Of a stretch of 47,055 nucleotides of DNA, positions 10,020 to 19,044 are shown one piece after another; the stretch's first letter is position 1; the number at the start of each line of letters is the position of its first letter. The DNA is taken from contig JACNIZ010000220.1 of the NCBI GenBank assembly GCA_014382805.1, positions 1-47,055 of the forward strand, given 5' to 3'. A model generated the notes under the pieces. That model ran no database searches, had not been told where the DNA came from, and saw nothing but the letters and a program-made list of their open reading frames with translations. Source of the stretch: Planctomycetota bacterium. GTDB taxonomy: Bacteria; Planctomycetota; UBA1135. Both the position numbers and the translations under genes were made by a program.

Positions 10020-11999
10020 ATGGATACCCCCACCACCCTAACCACCCCGAATCAATCCACGCCGACCTCCGGCTGGACGATTCAAATGGCCGATGATTTG
10101 TACCGCGTCTCCGGCTGGAGCGAGGGTTATTTTTTCGTCGCCGAGGACGGCCGAGTGAAGGTGCGGCGCCATGCATCCGACCCCAATGGCGTCGCGCTGG
10201 ATGAAATTCGAGAAGGCTTGCGCCAGCGAGGCTTTTGCACGCCTCTAGTGGTACGCTTCAATGACATCCTGCGCGACCGCCTCGATCAAATTGCCGACGC
10301 CTTTAGTCGCGCCATGGAGGAGGAACAATACCGTGGGGATTATCGGCTCGCCTTCCCGATTAAAGTCAACCAGCAACGCCACGTCGTCGAAGAAATTTAT
10401 CGTCACGGCGAGCGCCATGGCTTTGGCTTGGAGGTTGGCTCAAAGCCGGAGCTCTTTGCCGCGCTGCCGTTGACCGCCGGCGACTTCGAGCGTCCTATCA
10501 TTTGCAATGGTTTCAAAGATGATCGCTACATAGAAGCGGTCATTCTTGGCACCAAACTTGGCCGCAACATTATTCCTGTAATCGAAGATTATTCTGAACT
10601 GGAACGAATCCTTCGTTTTGCCAAGAAGCACGATGTGCGACCACATATAGGTGCTCGTGTCAAACTTTCCACCCCTGGCGTCGGCAGATGGGAGGCCTCT
10701 TCGGGTTCACAGGGCAAATTTGGATTGTATATCAGTGAGCTTTTGGCCATGCACCAAGAGCTACGCGAGCATGGCATGGAAGATTGCCTAGAGCTGCTGC
10801 ACTGTCACGTCGGCAGCCAAATTCACGACATTCGTGTCGTCAAAAATATGATTAACGAGCTGGGCCAAATTTATGTTGAGCTCCAGCGCATGGGTGCCGG
10901 TTTGCGTTATTTGGACGTTGGTGGCGGCTTAGGTGTAGATTACGACGGCAGTCAGCGGGCAGTGGAATCTTCGGTGAATTATTCGCTTCAAGAGTATGCC
11001 AACGACCTGGTAGCGCGCGTCGGCAATTTGTGCAACCAAGCAGGCATCGAACATCCAACCCTAATTACCGAAAGTGGGCGCGCGATGTCCGCTCACCATA
11101 GTGTATTGATCACAGATGTGCTCGGTTCTAGCAGCAGTGAACGCATCAATTGCTTGGATATTTCCCTAGAAGAATGGCCAAATGAGGAAGATGCGCCACA
11201 GCCGATTCTTGATTTGCACCAAGCCTGGTCAACTTTGGATGCGGCGAACTATTCAGAAAATTATCATGACGCACAACAGGCGCGTGATGACTCGATCAAT
11301 CTGTTCGCCCTGGGCTACATTTCATTGCCCGCTCGTGCATTGGTGGAACGCATGTATTGGTCCACTTGTTCCAAGGTGCGCGGCTTTGCGCGCATTCTTG
11401 ACGAAGACCACGAAGACTTAGAATTCTTGGAAGATGCCCTACGTGCAACCTACTTCACGAACTTTTCTCTATTCCAATCTTTGCCCGATTCATGGGCGAT
11501 CGAGCAACTCTTTCCAGTGATGCCCCTGACCCGATTGACCGAGGAGCCGACGCGGCGTGCGGTTTTGGCCGATATCACCTGCGACTCCGATGGGAAAATT
11601 GAGAATTTCATCGGCGAATCCGAGAATCGCCAAACTCTGAACTTGCATGAACTGGTACCAGGTGAATCCTATTTTTTAGGAGTGTTTTTGGTCGGGGCTT
11701 ACCAAGAAACACTTGGCGATTTACATAATCTGTTTGGTGATACGCACGTCGTTCATATTAACTTGGAGGACGATGACGGTTGGTCGGTTGAAGAAACTGT
11801 AGAAGGAGATACGGTTCGCGAAGTTCTGTCCTACGTTCAATACGATGTGGAAGACATGGTGCGTGATTTTCGCAAGGACTGCGAAAAAGCGGTACGCGCT
11901 GGCCGTTTGAACATTACCGAAGCGCGCAACCTATTGCGCTTTTATGATCAGGGATTGGCGGGTTACACTTACCTTGAGTCAGATAATTTAGACGATTAA
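10020..11999 (+). CDS. speA: Biosynthetic arginine decarboxylase
   Basis: 659 aa; YRLAFPIKVNQQRHVVEEIYRHG, HCHVGSQIHDIR, LRYLDVGGGLGVDYDGS; typical SpeA. Confidence 0.95.
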   Translation: MDTPTTLTTPNQSTPTSGWTIQMADDLYRVSGWSEGYFFVAEDGRVKVRRHASDPNGVALDEIREGLRQRGFCTPLVVRFNDILRDRLDQIADAFSRAMEEEQYRGDYRLAFPIKVNQQRHVVEEIYRHGERHGFGLEVGSKPELFAALPLTAGDFERPIICNGFKDDRYIEAVILGTKLGRNIIPVIEDYSELERILRFAKKHDVRPHIGARVKLSTPGVGRWEASSGSQGKFGLYISELLAMHQELREHGMEDCLELLHCHVGSQIHDIRVVKNMINELGQIYVELQRMGAGLRYLDVGGGLGVDYDGSQRAVESSVNYSLQEYANDLVARVGNLCNQAGIEHPTLITESGRAMSAHHSVLITDVLGSSSSERINCLDISLEEWPNEEDAPQPILDLHQAWSTLDAANYSENYHDAQQARDDSINLFALGYISLPARALVERMYWSTCSKVRGFARILDEDHEDLEFLEDALRATYFTNFSLFQSLPDSWAIEQLFPVMPLTRLTEEPTRRAVLADITCDSDGKIENFIGESENRQTLNLHELVPGESYFLGVFLVGAYQETLGDLHNLFGDTHVVHINLEDDDGWSVEETVEGDTVREVLSYVQYDVEDMVRDFRKDCEKAVRAGRLNITEARNLLRFYDQGLAGYTYLESDNLDD

Positions 12000-12003
12000 G
12001 CAC

Positions 12004-12912
12004 GTGAACCATAAAATTTCCGACGGTTCCCGCACGCCGTATAGCGGTCGATTTTTGGATTTACCAGACCATCTTGCCGATCCCAAAACGGCACGCTTTG
12101 TCGTCATCCCGGTCCCCTATGACGGCACTTCCACCTGGCGCAAAGGCGCGGATCGAGGCCCCGAAGCTTTGTTGCAGGCATCTGCGGCGGTCGAATGGTA
12201 TGACATTGAAACCAAGCTGGAAGCGGCGCAAGTCGGAATCATGAGCGAAAATGCGCTTGCGGTAGATGGCTTAGATCCTCAATCCATGTGCGAGCTCGTG
12301 CAAGCTCGGACTAGCCATCATTTACAGAAAAATCGCATCCCAGTTATTTTGGGTGGTGAGCATTCCGTAAGCATCGGTGCGATTCGAGCGGCGGCTATAG
12401 CCAGTCCCGATCGTTTGGGTGTATTACAGTTCGACGCCCACGCCGACACTAGACCTGATTACCGCGGCTCGCCATACAACCACGCTTGTGTCATGGCCCG
12501 CGCTCGCGAAGTGGCGGATGTGGTGCAAGTCGGCATTCGATCCATAGAACAGCACGAGCTTAAAGGTTTAGATTTGCAGCGAGTATTCTGGGCCCATGAA
12601 ATCATGCAGGGTCAAGATCGTAAATGGATGGACCACGCAGTCGAGTTGCTGCCACAAAATGTTTACATTACGGTCGACTTGGATGGTTTTGATCCGTCGC
12701 TAATGCCGGCAACTGGCACTCCAGAACCTGGCGGTTTGGATTGGTACACGGTGAACGAATTAATCCGCCGAGTCCTTGCCAGCGGACGCCGCCTAGTAGC
12801 CTTCGACGTCAACGAATTGCTGCCCATCGATGGTCAGCATGCAAGTGATTTTCTTGCAGCAAAATTGGTGCATCGCATCATGTGCATGCAGGTTTCCGCA
12901 AGTGGCGGCTGA
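12004..12912 (+). CDS. speB: Agmatinase
   Basis: Ureohydrolase motifs GGEHSVSIGAIRA, LQFDAHADTRPDY, VYITVDLDGFDPSLMPATGTPEPGG. Confidence 0.93.
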   Translation: MNHKISDGSRTPYSGRFLDLPDHLADPKTARFVVIPVPYDGTSTWRKGADRGPEALLQASAAVEWYDIETKLEAAQVGIMSENALAVDGLDPQSMCELVQARTSHHLQKNRIPVILGGEHSVSIGAIRAAAIASPDRLGVLQFDAHADTRPDYRGSPYNHACVMARAREVADVVQVGIRSIEQHELKGLDLQRVFWAHEIMQGQDRKWMDHAVELLPQNVYITVDLDGFDPSLMPATGTPEPGGLDWYTVNELIRRVLASGRRLVAFDVNELLPIDGQHASDFLAAKLVHRIMCMQVSASGG

Positions 12913-12964
12913 AGTTTGCTTTTTGAAGGCTTTTCAATTCTCCAAATAAGCTCGGAAATTATGC

Positions 12965-13426
12965 CTAATTGGACCGCCTCTGACGCTTCCAAACAATGAC
13001 CACAAGCCAGGTCAAATACGCCTGAATTTGAAGCGGCATGTCAGTCGGCAGGAGAATTTCAGCGCGGCGGTTAAGAAACCCCTCCGGTTGGATCCTGCCG
13101 ATCACTTTGCTCCCTTTGAGCAATTCAAACTTACGCGTAAACCAGGACCCAGGAGCAAGTACATATCTAGATTGGCCAATTTTCACTTCGTAGGAACGCA
13201 ATATGAACCCACGCTTTCTGGCGCTGGCAACGACCTCTCCACCTTCCTCGGTCAAGAAGAAGTCTCCTGACAAAATGCCCTCGCGGCCGATTTCAAAAAT
13301 ATCGTCTTGGAGTATCAACTTCCCTTGGGAGCGGAAGCGAGGAATCTCTAGCTCGGCAACTAGCGCATCGCCATCAAAGAACTTGTAATTCCAAGAGAAC
13401 CGACCATTTGGGCGGGCGTTTAGCAT
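12965..13426 (-). CDS. Hypothetical beta-rich protein, 153 aa
   Basis: Coherent 153-aa ORF; GxFFLTEEGGEVVASARKR...YVLAPGSWFTRKFELLKGSKVIG resembles the tubby/LURP-like style but is not recognised with certainty. Confidence 0.55.
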   Translation of the reverse strand: MLNARPNGRFSWNYKFFDGDALVAELEIPRFRSQGKLILQDDIFEIGREGILSGDFFLTEEGGEVVASARKRGFILRSYEVKIGQSRYVLAPGSWFTRKFELLKGSKVIGRIQPEGFLNRRAEILLPTDMPLQIQAYLTWLVVIVWKRQRRSN

Positions 13427-13598
13427 GATTTAAAGAGTCCGCGCTAGAACTGGCGAATTAACCTCTTAGTCTAACTCCGCTGGCATCCAATTTTCGACCA
13501 CCACCCTTACCTCGCGCAGCCTAAAATTGCGAGGGGCGTTTTCCTAATAATAAGATCCAGCCTGCCGAAAACCTTTCACCCGCTCTCAACCAACCGCC

Positions 13599-14219
13599 AT
13601 GAAGTCCCCCGTCAGCAAATTGCTCCTTATCATTGTTATTCTAGTCTTGCTGCAAATATGGACCGGCTACAAGAGATCGAGAAATGAGGCGGCGGAGACA
13701 GCGTTTGCTGAATTGAACCAAATGCTTCGGGCAGGGCCAATTGGGGAACTCAGCCTAGCCAATAATCCTGAGTCCTCAGGCGACTTATCCGGTCCAGATG
13801 AAACAGCTCATATCCGAACCTTGCTTAATAGCAAAAGCCACTGGAATTATTTAGAAGATCTCGCCGCCGTACATGACCAGTTTGTATTTGATCCACGTCG
13901 GCGTAGCGTTTACTTTTTGCACCCGCGCGCAGCCAATCCTAAAGAATCGTGCCTAGGCCGGGTAACGATTACTGAAAATGGGAGTGGAAGTCATGCTGGC
14001 CACGCCGGAATGCCGCCCTATTTATTGTTGGAAACCCTGAAATGGGACCAAAATGCGTTACGAATTGAGGGCAGTATACTCAACAGCATTAACTGGCAGC
14101 CAAACTTAAATGGGACAGAGGTCGTTGCTGGCCAGCAGGTAGCGTTTCGGGTAGACGTCGATCGATTCGAGGACCGGACCATCGGCTTCGTGGAGCTCGG
14201 AGCGCCTTTAATCGAGTAG
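13599..14219 (+). CDS. Hypothetical membrane-anchored protein, 206 aa
   Basis: N-terminal TM (LLLIIVILVLLQIW), soluble remainder; stop overlaps the qNor 3' end by 12 nt (convergent). Confidence 0.55.
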   Translation: MKSPVSKLLLIIVILVLLQIWTGYKRSRNEAAETAFAELNQMLRAGPIGELSLANNPESSGDLSGPDETAHIRTLLNSKSHWNYLEDLAAVHDQFVFDPRRRSVYFLHPRAANPKESCLGRVTITENGSGSHAGHAGMPPYLLLETLKWDQNALRIEGSILNSINWQPNLNGTEVVAGQQVAFRVDVDRFEDRTIGFVELGAPLIE

Positions 14220-16586
14220 TTTGCCAGACGATTCGGAAGCGTCCGGGGTCATCGCTAATACCGTCGGCGGGGCGACGAATGGAACTGTTGCGGCTTGAGC
14301 ATTTTTTAATCGGAAGCCGCGTGTGACCATGAACCAAATTAGCGGAATGACACCGCCGCAGACGAACCATGCAACGCCGACTCCGCGTAACCAAGTAAGG
14401 GTTTGGAAAACGCTGCCGCTTTGATAATCCTGCGAACGGGCGTAAGCGTAGCCAACTTGCATCGAAGCGAGCAATTGATGCAGACCAACCGGGAAGAGGT
14501 CGAGTACTACCATCAGAACGAGTCCTAGGTTTAACGACCAAAAAACACGCCGCAGCAATTTTGCGTTCCAACTTTGCGGCCCGATGACCCAACGTCCGCA
14601 AAACAACATGGAAGCAATGGCTAAATTTCCATAAACGCCGAACAGCGCCGCATGACCATGATTGACGGTTAAGTAAGTGCCGTGTTGGAAATAATTGACT
14701 ATGGGCAAATTGATCATAAAACCCATCACCCCGGCGCCCATGAAGTTCCAGAAGTTGACGCCAATAAGGAATAAAAATGGCTCCGCCAAACCGAAGGTGG
14801 CCTGCTCCCCGCCACTTTTCCGCAACGCACTCACTGCGCCGCCGGGCATGTTGCGGAAACGCCAAGCTTCCACCGTCAGCAAAACCAACGGCACGATTTG
14901 CAGCGACGACAATACGCCGCCCAACGCAACTGTTTCAATGGATTTGGCGTTCCAATAAAAATTGTGGCTGATGCCGATCAAACCGGAGCCAAGGAACAAT
15001 ACCGCTGACAAATAAACCACGCGGGCGGCAACCATGTGGCTTACGAATCCCATCAAATACAAAAAATAGGCGGCAATGATAGTAGTGAACAGTTCAAAAA
15101 ATGCTTCCACCCACATATGGATAGTGCACCAGCGCCAGAAGTCGGCGATGACAAAATTCGTGTCGGGGTTGGCAACAAAACTGGCGGTGAACATAAAGAT
15201 AATGCCGACTATGGAATACACCATCCAGTTTGGTAAGGACCACGATTGCTTTTTCCGCAGCAGCGGCCAAACCCCGCGTGCGGTAATCCACAGCCAAACC
15301 ACAAACGCGGCATAAAGCAAATAATGGAAGACTCGACCGAACTGGGCGAATTCCCAACCTTGCAAACCAAACCAGCGCCAGTATTCTCCGAGCAAACCGT
15401 GCACACCCAAAGGAATGCCGAAAAAAGTGCCAGCGGCGACGACGACCAGCATCCAAAACAAAACGTTAATCCAAGCTAATTGGCGTTTGGGTTCAGGGCG
15501 GCAGATCAGGGGTAATACCCAAATGGTGGCGGCGATCCAACACACTGCGATCCAGAGTATTGAAATTTGGGAGTGCCAAGCGCGACTGATGGTCAGCGGC
15601 AGCACCTCTGAAATATCCAAACCCATTGCGCCGAAAATTCCGACGAAATCGCCGATGGTAATCAAGCCAGCTAGGACTTGCACACCGAACAGCACGGCGG
15701 CGACGGCGAAAAATTTATAACAAGCGCGCTGGGTTGGCGTGGGCTCGAATTTTTCGACCAGCTTAGTCGTCGCCAGCGGAGGCGTTTTCGTTTGCTGCGC
15801 TTCGAAAATGGCCTCACGATCCATCTTGCCGTAAAAGTAGAGCACGATCCCAAGCGAAAGCACTAAAGCAAGTGCGCCAATCACGCTCCAAAACACGACT
15901 CCCGACGTGGCGGTATTACCCGCTAATGGGTCATGCGGCCAGTTATGAGTGAAACTGTAGTCGTAGCCGGGACGTTGCGCAGCGCACAACCAACCACCCC
16001 AGAAAAAAAATGCACTGAGGTCGGATATTTCGTTTTCATCGGTGATGTAATTTTTTGTGGCGAATACTTCGTCGCCCGCAAGTTCGCCACCAGCACCAAA
16101 TTTCTGCGCATAATAATTACGCAACTGAGTGTAAGCCGCCGCTTGAGCATTGCTCAAGGTCACCGTGTTGGTGGCTTCGTTGTAGCGATTCTCCTTGAGC
16201 TCGGCTTGCACCAACGCCTGCACTATCATGCTGCGCTCGGAATCATCCGGCACTTTGTTACGCCAACCGGCGTCGTAAGTCTGATTCATCCACTGGGCAG
16301 TCAAATTGAGCGATTCAGCGGTGAAATCTGGGCCGCGCATGCCGCCGTCGCCGAGAAAACTGCCGTACTCCATCAAGCCATAGCGGAAGAACACTTGTTG
16401 GCCATCCGTGATGGACTTGGCTTCAAAAACCACTTCGCCAGACTCAGTTTTAAAGTCCGCAAGCGGCGGCGCATATTGATAAGTCTTAAAGCCGATGTAC
16501 CCCACCACCGCCACGCTGACCGCAACGATGATGACGAATACTTTCCACCAATGCTGGCGCCTATCGATCCATTTGATGATATTCAT
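14208..16586 (-). CDS. norZ: Quinol-dependent nitric oxide reductase (qNor, single-subunit NorB/NorZ)
   Basis: 792 aa; long N-terminal extension VFFRYGLMEYGSFLGDGGMRGPDFTAESL plus NorB-like core HMWVEAFFELFTT, VNHGHAALFGVYGNLA. Confidence 0.93.
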   Translation of the reverse strand: MNIIKWIDRRQHWWKVFVIIVAVSVAVVGYIGFKTYQYAPPLADFKTESGEVVFEAKSITDGQQVFFRYGLMEYGSFLGDGGMRGPDFTAESLNLTAQWMNQTYDAGWRNKVPDDSERSMIVQALVQAELKENRYNEATNTVTLSNAQAAAYTQLRNYYAQKFGAGGELAGDEVFATKNYITDENEISDLSAFFFWGGWLCAAQRPGYDYSFTHNWPHDPLAGNTATSGVVFWSVIGALALVLSLGIVLYFYGKMDREAIFEAQQTKTPPLATTKLVEKFEPTPTQRACYKFFAVAAVLFGVQVLAGLITIGDFVGIFGAMGLDISEVLPLTISRAWHSQISILWIAVCWIAATIWVLPLICRPEPKRQLAWINVLFWMLVVVAAGTFFGIPLGVHGLLGEYWRWFGLQGWEFAQFGRVFHYLLYAAFVVWLWITARGVWPLLRKKQSWSLPNWMVYSIVGIIFMFTASFVANPDTNFVIADFWRWCTIHMWVEAFFELFTTIIAAYFLYLMGFVSHMVAARVVYLSAVLFLGSGLIGISHNFYWNAKSIETVALGGVLSSLQIVPLVLLTVEAWRFRNMPGGAVSALRKSGGEQATFGLAEPFLFLIGVNFWNFMGAGVMGFMINLPIVNYFQHGTYLTVNHGHAALFGVYGNLAIASMLFCGRWVIGPQSWNAKLLRRVFWSLNLGLVLMVVLDLFPVGLHQLLASMQVGYAYARSQDYQSGSVFQTLTWLRGVGVAWFVCGGVIPLIWFMVTRGFRLKNAQAATVPFVAPPTVLAMTPDASESSGKLLD

Positions 16587-16644
16587 TGGATTGACCTAAG
16601 GAAACTCTAGTTCATTCGGGTGGTGGCGCCGAGTTGAGTCGCGG

Positions 16645-16665
16645 TCATCTTTACACAAAAGATGA
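16645..16665. promoter_or_regulatory. Candidate operator: TCATCTTT-N5-AAAGATGA inverted repeat upstream of qNor
   Basis: Perfect 8-bp arms with 5-nt spacer in the intergenic region 5' of the qNor start at 16586. Confidence 0.4.
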
Positions 16666-16720
16666 ATGAGGCCAAGAAAAATCAACGCCAGCACCTGCAA
16701 TTTTCAACTTAAATTGCGGC

Positions 16721-18769
16721 TTACAAACGACCTTGCGCGGCCAAAATCGGCCTCAGTCCCTCCATCAGCAAGTCAAGTTCTTGGTCGCGTAAGGCTTGCT
16801 CCTTATCACACAAAGCTTCCTCCGGGCGCGGGTGACATTCGACGATGATGCCGTCGGCGCCGGCTGCTACTGCGGCTAGGGCTAAAGGAACCACTAAATG
16901 GCGTTGACCGGCTGCATGCGACGGGTCGACAATGATGGGTAAATCCGTCATAGTTTTGAGCACCGGAACTGCACTGATATCCAGGGTATTGCGGGTTGCT
17001 GTTTCGAAGGTGCGGATGCCGCGTTCACACAAAATCACGCGTTGATTTCCACCAGCTTTGATGTATTCCGCCGCCTGCAAAAGCTCCTTTAACGTCGCAC
17101 TCATGCCCCGCTTCAGCAGCACCGGCCGACGTATTTTGCCGAGCTGCTTCAGCAATGAAAAGTTCTGCATATTGCGTGCGCCTACCTGCAGCATATCCGC
17201 TTTTGCGGCGATGGCTTCGACGTCTTCTGGTTGCAGCACCTCGGTTACCACGGGCATTTCGAACTCACGACCTGCTTCGACCAGCAGATCCAAACCTTCA
17301 AAACCTAACCCTTGGAAAGAGTGCGGCGAACTGCGCGGCTTGAATGCACCGCCGCGCATAATTTGGGCACCACGAGCTTTGACCATCGCCGCAGTATCGC
17401 GAATTTGTTTGCGGCTCTCCACCGCGCACGGCCCCAAAATCAAGGTGAAATTGCCGCCACCTACCGCCACCCCACCGACCGAAATACTCGGCCGTGGCTT
17501 GGCTTTGACATGGCGCGCTATTGTCACCTTCGCTGGCGTTTCCACCTTTGCCTTCCACAAAGTCGATGGAATTTTGCTTGGCTCCAAACGGTGCTCGACA
17601 GCACGCGACGGATAAGTACCTAAGACCTGTACATGGTTGCACGAACTGCGTAATGCGGCCAGCGCCTCTTGCACGTTTTCATCCTCCTGGTGACCAGCTA
17701 GGTCGGCCAGGAACATGTACTCCCACGGCGTCTCCGGCTGCGGACGACTTTCTAGGCGAACTAAGTTTACGCCGTGATCAGAAAACGCCGCCAAACTATT
17801 GCTCAATGCACCACAACGGTCTTCAACCGCAAAGTGAATGGTAGTTTTAGACGGCATCTTTCGGCTTGCATTCTCCGGTTTGGTCGCCAGTAACAAGAAC
17901 CGTGTTTGGTTGTGAGCATGATCGGCTACATCGCGTCGCAACACGTTGAGGCCGAATCGTTCGGCCGCCTCACTGGAGCAAATGCAGCCGATCTTTGGAT
18001 CTTTTGCATCACGCACTGACTGAGCAGCGCCTGCAGTATCAAAGTAGTGCGCAGCCTTGGCCTGCCGAATGTCACCGAGCAAGCGCTGGCACTGCTGCAA
18101 GGCAACCGCATGACTGCGAATAATCCGCAAGTCGGCAACTTCCGCCCCGGGTAACGCGGCCAAACAATGTTCGACTTCCCATACCTCTTCGTCCACCACC
18201 GCAATGTCGCGCGTGGCCAGCAGGTGATTGACCTCGCTGATGCTGCCAATCAAAGTATTTTCCACCGGCAAAAGCCCATAATCAATTTCGCCGCGTTCCA
18301 GCGCTGTGAACACATCGGCAAAACTGGATAAGCCGACGTGTTCCGCAATCGAATGAGTGCGGTGGGCGAACAATTTTTCAATCGCGAGGTCGCTGTAACT
18401 GGTTGCCACGCCTTGATAGCCGACGCGGCAAGTGGTGGTCTTTGGTTTTTCGGATAGCAGCGGTTCTTGGCTACGACGCGAGTAATTCAGCACCTCGCGC
18501 AGGATGCGGCCAGTGAAATAGCTCGACAAGCCCAAATTCTGTGATTCTTCCGCCCATTCGTTGGCCACTTCAGCCTCTCGATCGGGATCAAACAGTTGGG
18601 CCTCGTCCTGGTTGGATTTGTGCTGGGCAATGTCATGCACAGCATCCATGCGTTGCCGTAGCAGACGGATGAGTTCCTTGTCGACCAAATCAATGCGCTG
18701 GCGCGGACTGTCGGCGTCGGGATTATTCTGCTGACCTGGATTGTCAGGGTTGGGTAGGAGCGGTTCCAT
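16721..18769 (-). CDS. pheA: Trifunctional chorismate mutase - prephenate dehydratase (with ACT) - DAHP synthase (type I-beta) fusion
   Basis: [53 protein letters not shown]...[62 protein letters not shown]...[16 protein letters not shown]...[12 protein letters not shown]. Confidence 0.92.
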   Translation of the reverse strand: MEPLLPNPDNPGQQNNPDADSPRQRIDLVDKELIRLLRQRMDAVHDIAQHKSNQDEAQLFDPDREAEVANEWAEESQNLGLSSYFTGRILREVLNYSRRSQEPLLSEKPKTTTCRVGYQGVATSYSDLAIEKLFAHRTHSIAEHVGLSSFADVFTALERGEIDYGLLPVENTLIGSISEVNHLLATRDIAVVDEEVWEVEHCLAALPGAEVADLRIIRSHAVALQQCQRLLGDIRQAKAAHYFDTAGAAQSVRDAKDPKIGCICSSEAAERFGLNVLRRDVADHAHNQTRFLLLATKPENASRKMPSKTTIHFAVEDRCGALSNSLAAFSDHGVNLVRLESRPQPETPWEYMFLADLAGHQEDENVQEALAALRSSCNHVQVLGTYPSRAVEHRLEPSKIPSTLWKAKVETPAKVTIARHVKAKPRPSISVGGVAVGGGNFTLILGPCAVESRKQIRDTAAMVKARGAQIMRGGAFKPRSSPHSFQGLGFEGLDLLVEAGREFEMPVVTEVLQPEDVEAIAAKADMLQVGARNMQNFSLLKQLGKIRRPVLLKRGMSATLKELLQAAEYIKAGGNQRVILCERGIRTFETATRNTLDISAVPVLKTMTDLPIIVDPSHAAGQRHLVVPLALAAVAAGADGIIVECHPRPEEALCDKEQALRDQELDLLMEGLRPILAAQGRL

Positions 18770-18797
18770 GGTGGTTTCTGTGGTGGGTGGACAACAA

Positions 18798-18832
18798 AAA
18801 AGCCCACCCGCATGGGCTGCGGGTGGGCTTTT
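18798..18832 (-). terminator. Intrinsic terminator/attenuator in the 5' leader of the pheA-type fusion
   Basis: Minus strand AAAAGCCCACCCGCAGCCCATGCGGGTGGGCTTTTTT: 10-bp perfect GC-rich stem (GCCCACCCGC/GCGGGTGGGC), 7-nt loop, U-tract, about 30 nt before the start codon. Confidence 0.85.
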
Positions 18833-18850
18833 GATGGTTAGACAACTAGA

Positions 18851-18982
18851 TCATGGTTGTCCGGGCAAGCAGCCTCCCGCGCGACACCTGTTAAACAGAT
18901 ATCGTCCGGCAAACCCACTAAACTGCAGGTCGCTGCCGTTATTCTTCGCGCGGCGGAGAAGTTGCTTCACGGAGGGCATCAT
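18851..18982 (-). CDS. Putative attenuator leader peptide (43 aa)
   Basis: MMPSVKQLLRRAKNNGSDLQFSGFAGRYLFNRCRAGGCLPGQP*; cluster of Phe/Tyr codons (F21, F24, Y28, F30); ends just 5' of the terminator hairpin. Confidence 0.45.
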   Translation of the reverse strand: MMPSVKQLLRRAKNNGSDLQFSGFAGRYLFNRCRAGGCLPGQP

Positions 18983-19044
18983 CCTCCATATCGGCTGAAA
19001 CGCAACAATCATTTGGGAAAATAAATAAGGTTCGCCGTTAATCT

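Noticed and set aside
14089-14865. 258-aa minus-strand ORF inside the qNor gene
   Set aside because: Out-of-frame shadow of a strongly supported qNor CDS; Arg/Cys-rich composition and no recognisable domain.
15933-16610. 225-aa plus-strand ORF antisense to qNor
   Set aside because: Antisense to a well-supported gene; no domain, probable by-product of codon bias.
17058-17615. 185-aa plus-strand ORF antisense to the trifunctional aromatic gene
   Set aside because: Antisense to clear DAHP synthase coding; Ser/Pro-rich without a family match.
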